Positions 6,783-12,976 of a stretch of 12,976 bases of DNA are shown here, piece after piece (within the stretch, counting starts at the first letter, position 1; each line of letters begins with the position of its first letter). Made by a program: the position numbers and the translations under genes. The notes beneath the pieces are model-generated. The model was not told the origin of the DNA and searched no databases. It saw only the letters and a program-made list of their open reading frames with translations. Where the stretch lies: positions 1 to 12,976 of the forward strand of contig JBOHKK010000158.1 of the NCBI GenBank assembly GCA_050729115.1. The letters run 5' to 3'. The stretch is from JBKPNX01 sp050729115. Lineage in GTDB: Bacteria > Pseudomonadota > Alphaproteobacteria > Geminicoccales > Geminicoccaceae.

Positions 6783-7610
6783 TCAGACCGGAAGCCTGGC
6801 GATCTCGCGGTCGATCCAGTGCATGCTGCTCTCGAGCGCAGCGCCGATGTCGCCCGTCGCATGGACGCTCGGGGCGAACGCCTCGAACGCGTAGGGCCCG
6901 TCGTAGTCCTCCATCAGCGCGACGATCTGGCCGATGTTGCCGAGGATGTCGTCCGCGCCGACCAGTTCCCGGTGCTCGTCGCGGAGGCGCTCGAGCGGCA
7001 GATTCTCGTCGACTCCCGAGAGGTGCACGAGCCCGGTCCATTCCGGGAACATGCGCGCCTCGGCGGTCAGATAGTGGTGGAACGTGTCGTGGACGATCCG
7101 GAAGCGCTCGGCGAGCCCCTGCTCCTCGATCGCCTCGACGGCATCCGCCTTCAGGCGCAGCGAGCTCTCTGCGAAGCCGAGCGGCTCGATCATGCCGACG
7201 ATGCCGGCCTCGGCGAGAATCGGCGCAAGCGCGCGCAGCGCGTGCCGCAGGTTGCGCTGCCGCTCGCTCTCCGAAGGGCGATAGCTCGCGTCGCCCACCG
7301 GGCAGAGCACCACCGCCTCAGCGCCGCAGTCGCGGGCATAGCGGGCGAGCGCGATCGCCTCGCTGGCGCGCTGATCGTTCCAGTCGTTGAAGCGCTGCAG
7401 CGCGTTGATCGCGCGGATGCGCACGCCGCCGGCCGCTGCCTCGTCCCGGATGCGGGCGGGGTCGGTGCCGTCCGCGATGGCAACGCCCGGGAGATCGTTG
7501 CGGATCTCGACCTGGTCGAGCCCGAGCGAGGTGGTCAGCTCGACCAGCTCGGCGAAGGTCTTGCGTGGCACCACCATGTGGTTGATGGCGAAGCTCAGCA
7601 GATGGCTCAC
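6783..7610 (-). CDS. iolI: IolI-like 2-keto-myo-inositol (inosose) isomerase, TIM barrel
   Basis: A 275-residue member of the xylose isomerase-like / AP endonuclease 2 family. The sequence follows Bacillus IolI along its length: QVEIRN (33-38), IRAINAL (65-71), GMIEPLGF (139-146), RIVHDTFHHYL (171-181), GLVHLSGVDE (193-202), DEHRELVGADDILG (211-224) and AFEAFAP (241-247). Glu142, Asp175, His196 and Glu243 fall close to the IolI metal ligands. IolI interconverts inosose isomers, allowing chiro- as well as myo-inositol to enter the pathway. IolE (inosose dehydratase) belongs to the same superfamily but I judge the motifs closer to IolI. The start is GTG 7610 with GGGAG eight bases upstream; there is no ATG in frame. 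Its stop lies 23 bases before iolC, and it begins 24 bases after the ATPase gene. Confidence 0.65.
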   Translation of the reverse strand: MSHLLSFAINHMVVPRKTFAELVELTTSLGLDQVEIRNDLPGVAIADGTDPARIRDEAAAGGVRIRAINALQRFNDWNDQRASEAIALARYARDCGAEAVVLCPVGDASYRPSESERQRNLRHALRALAPILAEAGIVGMIEPLGFAESSLRLKADAVEAIEEQGLAERFRIVHDTFHHYLTAEARMFPEWTGLVHLSGVDENLPLERLRDEHRELVGADDILGNIGQIVALMEDYDGPYAFEAFAPSVHATGDIGAALESSMHWIDREIARLPV

Positions 7611-7634
7611 GTCGGTTGCTCCCGGAGTTCATAC

Positions 7635-8411
7635 TCAGGCCGCGGCCTCGCCGACCTGACGGCCGCCGTCGCGGATGATGTGCTCCAGCTCCTCGGCGGT
7701 CATCTCGTGCTTTTGGACATCGGCGACCTTCTCGCCGTTCTCCATGATCACGACCCGATCGGCAATGCGGTGCACCTGAAAAATGTCGTGGGTGATGTAG
7801 ATGACCAGCAGGCCCTGCTCGCGCAGCTGCTGGGCGATCTCGTTGACGTGCTCGCGCTCGCGCACCGAGAGGTGGTTGGTCGGCTCGTCCATGATGATCA
7901 CGCGGTTCTTGAACTCGACCGCGCGCCCGATCTTGACCGACTGGCGCTCGCCGCCCGAGAGCAGCGCCACCTCGTCCTCGACCGAGACGTTGCTGCGCAG
8001 GCCGAAGGCGCGGATCACCTTGGTGCTCGCCTCGTTCATCTTGGCGAAGTCGAGGAAGGGAATGCCGAGGAGCTTCCGCGTCGGCTCGCGCCCCAGATAG
8101 AAGTTGCGGGCGATCGTGAGGTTGTCGCACAAGCCCACCGCCTGCTGGATGGTCTCGATGCCGAGCTCGATCGCGAGCTTCGGGTGGAAGCGCGTGATCT
8201 GCTGGCCGTCGAAGAACACCTCGCCCGAGGTCGGGGCATGGATGCCCGAGAGCACGCGGATCAGCGTGGTCTTGCCGGCGCCGTTGTCGCCGACCAGCCC
8301 GACCAGCTCGCCGGCGTCGAAGTCGACGCTGACGTTCTTGAGCGCGTGGAAGCTGCCGAAGTAGAGCTCGATGCTCTTCATCTCGATCAGCGGGCGGGTC
8401 GCGGATGCCAT
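7635..8411 (-). CDS. ABC transporter ATP-binding protein, single-domain, sugar (CUT2-like)
   Basis: A 258-residue ATPase that powers import by the two permeases upstream. It has Walker A GDNGAGKTT (41-49), the Q-loop glutamine near 89-90, signature LSGGERQ (151-157), Walker B VIIMDEP (171-177) and the switch histidine in ITHD (H208). The usual ribose/RbsA-type transporter ATPases carry two such domains in about 500 residues; this one has a single domain, as in the rhizobial fructose ATPase FrcA, and would work as a homodimer. ATG 8411 has a strong GGAGG six bases upstream. It lies 19 bases after permease 2. The neighbouring inositol genes point to an inositol or related cyclitol as substrate, which is inference from context. 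Confidence 0.93.
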   Translation of the reverse strand: MASATRPLIEMKSIELYFGSFHALKNVSVDFDAGELVGLVGDNGAGKTTLIRVLSGIHAPTSGEVFFDGQQITRFHPKLAIELGIETIQQAVGLCDNLTIARNFYLGREPTRKLLGIPFLDFAKMNEASTKVIRAFGLRSNVSVEDEVALLSGGERQSVKIGRAVEFKNRVIIMDEPTNHLSVREREHVNEIAQQLREQGLLVIYITHDIFQVHRIADRVVIMENGEKVADVQKHEMTAEELEHIIRDGGRQVGEAAA

Positions 8412-8430
8412 GGGTTGCCTCCCTGGATAG

Positions 8431-9450
8431 CTAGCGCCGGCGCACGGCCCAGGCGCGCAACTGATTGTCGCCGAGCAGGGCCGCGATGACCAACCCGGCC
8501 AGCACCATGAGATAGAACTGCGGGCTCACGCTCATGATCACGAGATAGCTCTGGATGCCGGAAAGGATGAAGGCGCCGGCGAGCGCGCCGATGATGCTGA
8601 TGCGGCCGCCGGCGAGCAGACAGCCGCCGACGACGCAGGCCGCGATCGCCTCGAGCTCCATCATCCGCCCGGTGGTGCCGTCGGCGAAGCCGATCCTGTT
8701 CGCCGCCAGCACGCCCGCGAACGCCGCGCAGGCCCCCGCGAGGACGAAAGCGAGGAAGCGCACGAAGCGCACGCGCACCCCACGGGACAGCGCGCTCTCC
8801 TTGTGGCCGCCGATCGCCAGAAGCTGATTGCCGAACGGCGTGTAGAACATGGTCAGATGCAGCGCCGCGAGGACCAGGAGCATCCACAGAATCGAGTTCT
8901 GATAGCCGAAGATCGTGCCGCTGCCGAACCAGTCGTACAGCGCCAGGCTCTCGCGGGTCGCCGTGTCGATCTGGAACGGCCAGCCTTCGCTCAGCATGTA
9001 GGCGAGGCCGCGGAAGATGAACAGCGTGCCGAGCGTCACGATCAGCGAGGAGACGTCGAGGTAGGACGCGATGTAGCCGTTGAACGCGCCGATCGTGCAG
9101 CCGGCCGCGATCGCCAGGACGACCGCGGGCAGGACGCCGACCAGCGGCGCGGTCCCGAGAAAGACGAAGGCGCCCATGCCCAGGATCGAGCCGATCGAGA
9201 TGTCGATCTCGCCGGAGCAGATGACCAGCGCCTCCCCCGCGGCGAGCAGCGCCAGGATCGCGGTCACCTGCAGGATCGACTGGAGGTTGCCCGCATTCAG
9301 CCACACCCCGCCCGAGGTCGCGGCGAAGATGACGATGAGGGCGAGGGCGACGATCAGGGCGCCGGTCTCGGGATGGCGCGAAAAGAGCAGCGCCAGGCTC
9401 CGCTTCTTCGCGGCCGGCGCTGTGCTGATGGTGTCGGTGGTGGTCGACAT
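8431..9450 (-). CDS. ABC transporter permease 2 (RbsC-like, BPD_transp_2)
   Basis: A 339-residue inner-membrane protein with about nine or ten hydrophobic segments after a short cytoplasmic start. The family motif is seen as GEALVICSGEIDISIGSILG (97-116), followed by SLIVTLGTLFIFRG and the coupling region TPFGNQLLAIGGHKESA...GV that contacts the ATPase. GRISIIGALAGAFIL near the C-terminus is also typical. ATG 9450 is chosen at the start of homology-like sequence; no good Shine-Dalgarno is visible, so it may be coupled to permease 1, whose stop is 23 bases upstream. It is a paralogue of permease 1 but clearly diverged, so the two probably form a heterodimeric channel. Confidence 0.92.
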   Translation of the reverse strand: MSTTTDTISTAPAAKKRSLALLFSRHPETGALIVALALIVIFAATSGGVWLNAGNLQSILQVTAILALLAAGEALVICSGEIDISIGSILGMGAFVFLGTAPLVGVLPAVVLAIAAGCTIGAFNGYIASYLDVSSLIVTLGTLFIFRGLAYMLSEGWPFQIDTATRESLALYDWFGSGTIFGYQNSILWMLLVLAALHLTMFYTPFGNQLLAIGGHKESALSRGVRVRFVRFLAFVLAGACAAFAGVLAANRIGFADGTTGRMMELEAIAACVVGGCLLAGGRISIIGALAGAFILSGIQSYLVIMSVSPQFYLMVLAGLVIAALLGDNQLRAWAVRRR

Positions 9451-9473
9451 GAGGTCAGCCGTTTCGAGGGGGT

Positions 9474-10460
9474 TCAGGCAGCGGCCGGACGCACGCCCCT
9501 GATCCAGTTCTCGACCAAGCGGTTGAAGAGAACGGCCGCGATCAGGAGGATGCCGACGAAGGTGATGAACCAGGAGGACGGCGCGCCGATGCTGATCAGC
9601 TCGTAGCGCACCGAGACGATGATCAGCGCGCCGAGCACGGCGCCGAGCACGGTGCCGCGACCGCCGGTCAGCGCGCAGCCGCCGACCACCGCCGCCGCGA
9701 TCGCCTCGAGCTCGTACTGGAAGCCCATCGTGACGTAGGTGTTCGGCTTGTCGGCGATGGTCAAAATGCCGGCGAACGCGGCGAGCATCGAGCAGAGCAC
9801 GAAGGCGCGGGTCTTCACCCGCACGGTGTCGACGCCGCGCGACAAGGCGCTCGGCTCGTCGTTGCCGACGGCATAGAGGCGGTTGCCGAACGGCGTGCGC
9901 GTGAGCGCCCAATGGAACACGACGGCCGTGATGACGAGCAGCACGACGCCGTTCTCGAGCCCGAGCCACTGGCCGCCGAAGGTCTGGACCAGCCAGTTGG
10001 AGCGGGCGTCGCGCGCCAACGAGGGAATCGAGCCGCCGGACCAGAGATAGATCACACCGCGATAGAAGAAGAGGCCACACAGCGTCACGATCATCGACGG
10101 CAGGCGGCCGCGCAGCACCAGGAGCGCGTGCAGGAGCCCGATCGCCGCGGCGCCGAGGAGAGCCAGCACGACCGCCGGAACGACCCCCACCTCGCGCTCG
10201 AGCAGGATGAAGCCGATGCCGGCGAGGCCGTAGACCGAGCCGACCGAGAGATCGACCTCCCGCGCGATCAGGAGCAGCGTCTGACCGATCGCGACGAAGG
10301 CCAGGATCGCCGAGAAGTGGATGATGTTGTTGATCGTGAACCAGGTGAGGAAGCCCTCGCGATCGGCCAGCACGTAGACGATGAGCAGGACGGTCGCGAT
10401 CAGGATCGCCCCCAGATCGGAGCGCTTGCGGAAAGCTGCGAGGATGGAAGCGCCGGACAT
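9474..10460 (-). CDS. ABC transporter permease 1 (RbsC-like, BPD_transp_2)
   Basis: A 328-residue inner-membrane permease with hydrophobic segments from about residue 16 to the end. It shows GQTLLLIAREVDLSVGSVYG, SMIVTLCGLFFYRG and the ATPase-coupling stretch TPFGNRLYAVGNDEPSALSRGV, each aligned with the same positions in permease 2, and GGRGTVLGAVLGALII near the end. The ATG at 10460 is chosen because the family start (short polar segment, then first membrane span) follows it; the upstream open frame is basic and crosses the palindrome at 10505-10530, so it is unlikely to be translated. The ribosome binding site is weak (GGGCGGG). It starts 83 bases after the binding-protein stop, the largest gap within the transporter operon. 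Confidence 0.92.
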   Translation of the reverse strand: MSGASILAAFRKRSDLGAILIATVLLIVYVLADREGFLTWFTINNIIHFSAILAFVAIGQTLLLIAREVDLSVGSVYGLAGIGFILLEREVGVVPAVVLALLGAAAIGLLHALLVLRGRLPSMIVTLCGLFFYRGVIYLWSGGSIPSLARDARSNWLVQTFGGQWLGLENGVVLLVITAVVFHWALTRTPFGNRLYAVGNDEPSALSRGVDTVRVKTRAFVLCSMLAAFAGILTIADKPNTYVTMGFQYELEAIAAAVVGGCALTGGRGTVLGAVLGALIIVSVRYELISIGAPSSWFITFVGILLIAAVLFNRLVENWIRGVRPAAA

Positions 10461-10504
10461 GGCAACCCGCCCGTAGCCGGAATGGGAGGAAGTCGGGAGC
10501 CGGG

Positions 10505-10530
10505 CTTCCCGGGACCGCGGTCCCGGGAAG
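10505..10530. promoter_or_regulatory. Perfect 26-bp palindrome between binding-protein and permease genes
   Basis: CTTCCCGGGACCG is followed directly by its exact reverse complement, with no spacer. In the minus-strand transcript it lies 14 bases after the stop codon of the binding-protein gene and would fold into a very stable GC-rich hairpin. There is no T-run, so it is unlikely to be a full intrinsic terminator. Stem-loops in this position often protect the upstream messenger and make binding protein more abundant than the membrane parts; that role is inferred here. Confidence 0.6.
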
Positions 10531-10543
10531 TTCCGCGTAGAGA

Positions 10544-11578
10544 CTACCAGGCGGCGGCCTGCTGCTCCCAGGCCTCCTCGCCGAACACGCCCTTGATGAA
10601 ACCGATCCACTGCTCGGCCGTGGAGGCGTCGACGATCACCGGCCCGGTCAGGATGTCGCCGGCGGGTTTGTAGCCGAACTCCTTATTCCAGTAGAGCCAC
10701 GCCATCGGCTCGAAGCCCTGGAGCCAGAACCCCTGGCTGTGGGTCGAGAGCAAATAGCCCTCCTGGACGCCGGTGAGCGAGATCGGGTTGGCGTCGACCC
10801 CGATGATGGTCATGCCCTCGGTATCGACGTCGGGGCTGCGGCCGAGCTCGTCCGCGACCCGCCAGACCGTCGGGCCGGAATCGCCGGTCACGGCGTAGAC
10901 GTAGTTCACGTCCTCGTTGCTCTGCAGATAGGCGGAGAGGATGTTGGACGCGCGCGCCGGGTCGGCATCGGTGGCGAGCGTCTCGGTCTCGATCCCGGCC
11001 GCCTTCATCGCGTCGGTCATGCCGGCGCAACGGGCGGCGAGCCCGGTGTGCGCGGGATCGGGATTGGCGCAGAGCACCCTGGTCGGCTGCGGCACGGTGC
11101 CTGCCTCGGCCTGGCTCAAGGCATGCTCGCCCGCCTGCAGGCCGGTCTGGTACTCGTCGCCGCCGACATAGGTCAGGTAGTCGATCTTCTCGGGCTGCGG
11201 CCGAGGATCCGAGACGTTGAAGGCGACCACCGGGATGCCCTGCTCGATCGCCTTGTTGATCGCGCCCTCGAGCGCCGCCGGCTCGGTGATCGCGACGGCG
11301 AGGCCGTCGGGATTGCTGGCGACCGCCTGCTCGATCAGCTGGATGTACTTCTGCGTGTTGTACTCGCTGGTCGAAAGGTACTCGGTCTCGACGTCGGGAA
11401 ACTTCTCCTCGAAGACCGGAAGCGAGAGCTCGAACCATTTCGAGTTGGAATCGTTCGGTCCCATGTGGGAGACCATGACGAACCGGTACTTCTTGTCCTG
11501 CGCGTCGGCAGTGTCCATGGTCACGCCATAGCCGGCAATGATGGCGCCCACCGCAAGGGCAGTCTTCAAACGCTGCAT
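10544..11578 (-). CDS. Periplasmic sugar/cyclitol-binding protein of the ABC transporter
   Basis: A 344-residue periplasmic binding protein (Peripla_BP_4 type). Residues 1-26 are a Sec signal peptide: MQRLK, a hydrophobic stretch, and an ADA cleavage site before QDKK. The mature part begins with YRFVMVSHMGPNDSNSKWFE, the usual first strand and ligand loop. It has the pattern DGLAVAITEPAALEGAINKA (91-110), PVVAFN (116-121), VYAVTGDSGP (227-236) and IIGVDANP (258-265). Cys170 and Cys184 could form a disulfide. ATG 11578 has GGAGG five bases upstream. It is the first gene after the divergent promoter region, which suits a highly expressed receptor. With IolC, IolG, IolI and IolB encoded downstream, the ligand is probably an inositol, but the sequence alone does not prove it. 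Confidence 0.93.
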   Translation of the reverse strand: MQRLKTALAVGAIIAGYGVTMDTADAQDKKYRFVMVSHMGPNDSNSKWFELSLPVFEEKFPDVETEYLSTSEYNTQKYIQLIEQAVASNPDGLAVAITEPAALEGAINKAIEQGIPVVAFNVSDPRPQPEKIDYLTYVGGDEYQTGLQAGEHALSQAEAGTVPQPTRVLCANPDPAHTGLAARCAGMTDAMKAAGIETETLATDADPARASNILSAYLQSNEDVNYVYAVTGDSGPTVWRVADELGRSPDVDTEGMTIIGVDANPISLTGVQEGYLLSTHSQGFWLQGFEPMAWLYWNKEFGYKPAGDILTGPVIVDASTAEQWIGFIKGVFGEEAWEQQAAAW

Positions 11579-11655
11579 GTCAGCCTCCCGAGGATCACGG
11601 TTGGCGGCTCGCGGAGCCGTCGTTTGCTGTGCCGCCCCCGAGCCTCTCGGCCTTT

Positions 11656-11684
11656 GGAATAACCTCTCGCCTCAAACACATCAA
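11656..11684 (-). promoter_or_regulatory. Candidate promoter for the transporter/iol operon
   Basis: On the minus strand TTGATG (11684-11679) is followed after 17 bases by TATTCC (11661-11656). The -35-like box is good and the -10-like box moderate. It lies about 80 bases ahead of the binding-protein start codon, and its -35 overlaps one arm of the inverted repeat 11678-11715, as expected for repression by the divergent LacI protein. Confidence 0.45.
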
Positions 11685-11715
11685 CGGGTTTTTGACGTTT
11701 GATCGATTTTGATGT
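11678..11715. promoter_or_regulatory. Candidate LacI-family operator (inverted repeat)
   Basis: ACATCAA (11678-11684) and TTGATGT (11709-11715) are perfect inverted arms whose centres are 31 bases apart, about three helical turns. Between them TTTGAY recurs twice more (11691, 11698), in the most AT-rich part of the intergenic region. The arms touch the -35 box of the minus-strand promoter and the -10 box of the plus-strand promoter. The position suggests control of both directions; no classical compact palindrome with central CG was found, so the assignment is tentative. Confidence 0.4.
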
Positions 11716-11720
11716 ATCTC
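11692..11720 (+). promoter_or_regulatory. Candidate promoter for the lacI-type regulator
   Basis: TTGACG (11692-11697), 17 bases, then TATCTC (11715-11720) make a sigma-70-like promoter pointing at the regulator. The first regulator codon is about 95 bases further on, leaving a long untranslated leader. The TTGATGT arm of the inverted repeat runs through the end of the spacer into the -10 box, which would allow autoregulation. Confidence 0.4.
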
Positions 11721-11815
11721 CCGGTGGTGGGGCAGGGCTGGCAAACCTCCTCGCCCTGTCGTAGATTCGGGTTGAGCGGCGGTTCGATCCACAGTGCCTC
11801 AAAAAGGTGGAACGC

Positions 11816-12841
11816 GTGACGATCAAACGAGAAGCCACGATCAAGGAGATCGCGCATCGCGCCGGGGTCGGTGTCGCGACGGTGGATCGGGTCATCCACG
11901 GTCGCCCCAACGTCAGGCCCGAAAAGGTCGATCGCGTCCGCAAGGCGATCGAGCACCTGAACGGCGAGCGGGACCGGCGCATGGTCGACCCTCATTCGAG
12001 CAGCATGCGCGTCGCCCTGGTCGCACATTCCGGGCGCTCATTCCTGCAAACCATGATGGACTCGGCCGCGACTGCGGCGAAGGAGCTGGCGGGCGCCCGA
12101 CTGCACGCCGAGCTGCACGCGGTGGCCGAGCCCGATGCGCAGCGGATCGCCGGCACCATCCGCGATGCCGCGGCGGCTGCCCAAGGCCTCGTCGTGGTCA
12201 GCTTCGAGGACCCGCTCGTCCACGGCGCCGTGGACGAGGTGGTCGCGGGCGGCGTGCCGGTCGTGTGCGTCACCACCGACCTGCCGGCGACCCAGCGGCT
12301 CGGCTACGTCGGCATCAACCAGCTCCACGCCGGGCGCAGCGCCGCGCACCTCATGGCGATGATCCTCGGCCGCCCTGAGGGCGACGTCGTCATCTCGGTC
12401 GGCAACACCTTTCGTTGCCAGGCCGAGCGCGAGATGGGCTTCAGGTGGTACCTGCGCGAGCGTTGCCCCGGGCTCGCGGTGCGCGAGATCGTGGATGTGC
12501 GCAACGACCCGGACGTCGCCTTCCACGCCATCAAGAAGGCGTTCGCCACCAAACCGCACCCGCTCGGCATCTATGCGGTCAGCGGCGGCAACCTCGGGAT
12601 CGCCCGGGCGCTCGCGGAGCTGGAGCTCGACGCGCCGCCGATCTTCATCGGCCACGAGCTCAACCCCAACTCGCGCCAGCTCCTGCTCGAGGACCGCATG
12701 CACGCCGTGATCGACCACGACACCGTGAGCGAGATGCGCTGGTGCTTCGAGCAGCTGCGGCGGCACCGCGCCGGCAACCAGGATCCGAAGCTGTTCGTGC
12801 AGCAACCCCCGCGGCTCGTGCTGCGCGAGAACATCGACTGA
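11816..12841 (+). CDS. LacI-family transcriptional regulator of the inositol cluster
   Basis: A 341-residue regulator. The N-terminus has the LacI helix-turn-helix, ATIKEIAHRAGVGVATVDRV (7-26) and HGRPNVRPEKVDRV (28-41), with a hinge helix-like region after it. From about residue 64 (MRVALVAHSG) a periplasmic-binding-protein-like sensor domain follows, with VTTDLPATQRLGYVGINQ, YAVSGGN, FIGHELN and AVIDHD near the usual ligand positions. Two GTG codons are possible, 11807 and 11816. I choose 11816 because AAGGTGG lies five bases before it; the earlier GTG is part of that ribosome binding site. It is divergent from the transporter/iol train, so it most likely represses it and is released by an inositol-derived ligand. 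Other alphaproteobacteria often use a RpiR-type IolR instead. The family is certain; its target is inferred from position. Confidence 0.9.
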   Translation: MTIKREATIKEIAHRAGVGVATVDRVIHGRPNVRPEKVDRVRKAIEHLNGERDRRMVDPHSSSMRVALVAHSGRSFLQTMMDSAATAAKELAGARLHAELHAVAEPDAQRIAGTIRDAAAAAQGLVVVSFEDPLVHGAVDEVVAGGVPVVCVTTDLPATQRLGYVGINQLHAGRSAAHLMAMILGRPEGDVVISVGNTFRCQAEREMGFRWYLRERCPGLAVREIVDVRNDPDVAFHAIKKAFATKPHPLGIYAVSGGNLGIARALAELELDAPPIFIGHELNPNSRQLLLEDRMHAVIDHDTVSEMRWCFEQLRRHRAGNQDPKLFVQQPPRLVLRENID

Positions 12842-12885
12842 TACCCGGCTCACCAAGTTCGTTCGCCCGGCATCATCTTCTCTTT

Positions 12886-12976
12886 GGGCGCGCGGCCGAC
12901 CAGCCAACCCCGCGCGCTCGGCGTGCGGCCGACCAGCCAACCCCGCGCGCTCGGCGTGCGGCCGACCAGCCAACCC
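12886..12976 (+). repeat. 33-bp tandem repeat array running off the right edge
   Basis: GGCCGACCAGCCAACCCC recurs at 12894, 12927 and 12960, an exact 33-base period, with GCGCGCTCGGCGTGC as the rest of each unit; the third copy is cut by the window end. The two complete inter-copy stretches are identical. The first unit forms a hairpin, GCGCGCGG (12888-12895) and CCGCGCGC (12910-12917) around a 14-base loop; later units have one mismatch (GCGTGCGG) in the left arm. It begins 45 bases after the regulator stop. There are no unique spacers, so it is not a CRISPR array. Confidence 0.8.

Noticed and set aside
3931..6894. 987-codon open frame on the plus strand opposite iolG and iolC
   Set aside because: It is an antisense shadow in high-GC DNA, rich in Arg, Ala, Asp and Val with no domain, while the other strand encodes two clear enzymes.
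6819..8489. 556-codon plus-strand frame opposite the IolI and ATPase genes
   Set aside because: Same high-GC antisense effect; no recognisable motif and it crosses several gene boundaries.
11807..11815. Upstream GTG at 11807 as the regulator start
   Set aside because: This GTG lies within the ribosome binding site of the GTG at 11816 and has only A-rich sequence before it.
12038..12973. 311-codon minus-strand frame opposite the LacI gene, beginning with an 11-residue peptide repeat
   Set aside because: The peptide repeat is only the translation of the 33-bp tandem array (33 is a multiple of three) and the rest is the shadow of the regulator.
12886..12976. Possible CRISPR array
   Set aside because: The units abut exactly with no unique spacers and no cas genes are near.

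Overview
The window is GC-rich DNA (one hand-counted line, 5041-5100, is 42/60 G+C) from what is most likely an alphaproteobacterium, perhaps of Rhodospirillales type. The pointers are the codon use, the RbsC-type transporter genes, and a pair of palindromes edged by TGTCA/TGACA that resembles repeats common in that class. The species cannot be named from the sequence.

The core is a myo-inositol uptake and catabolism cluster. A LacI-type regulator (11816-12841, + strand) is divergent from a long minus-strand gene train. In transcription order the train is: periplasmic sugar-binding protein, permease 1, permease 2, single-domain ATPase, an IolI-like inosose isomerase, an IolC kinase fused to a DUF2090 aldolase-like domain, and the IolG dehydrogenase. 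IolB follows after an interruption. Together they would import a cyclitol, oxidise it (IolG), interconvert inosose isomers (IolI), isomerise 5-deoxyglucuronate (IolB), and phosphorylate and probably cleave the 2-deoxy-5-ketogluconate derivative (IolC-DUF2090). iolD, iolE and iolA are not in the window.

The cluster is interrupted between iolG and iolB by a GmrSD-like DUF262/HNH gene (1857-3542). Its base composition is clearly lower (line 3181-3240 is 26/60 G+C), so it looks like an acquired defence-type gene. Beside it, at 3575-3769, is a short frame resembling the N-terminus of a PfkB-family sugar kinase, possibly a broken gene.

The left end holds the 5' part of a CitE-like (HpcH/HpaI aldolase family) gene that runs out of the window. 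Between it and iolB, 409-835 is a dense run of eight stem-loops: two hairpins of one family, three copies of a second motif, a known-type REP pair, and two other palindromes. One of these palindromes (520-551) recurs, inverted, in a 33-bp tandem array at the right edge (12886-12976).

Between the regulator and the transporter genes (11579-11815), two divergent promoter-like sites flank an inverted repeat that could be the LacI operator. A perfect 26-bp palindrome sits just after the binding-protein gene.
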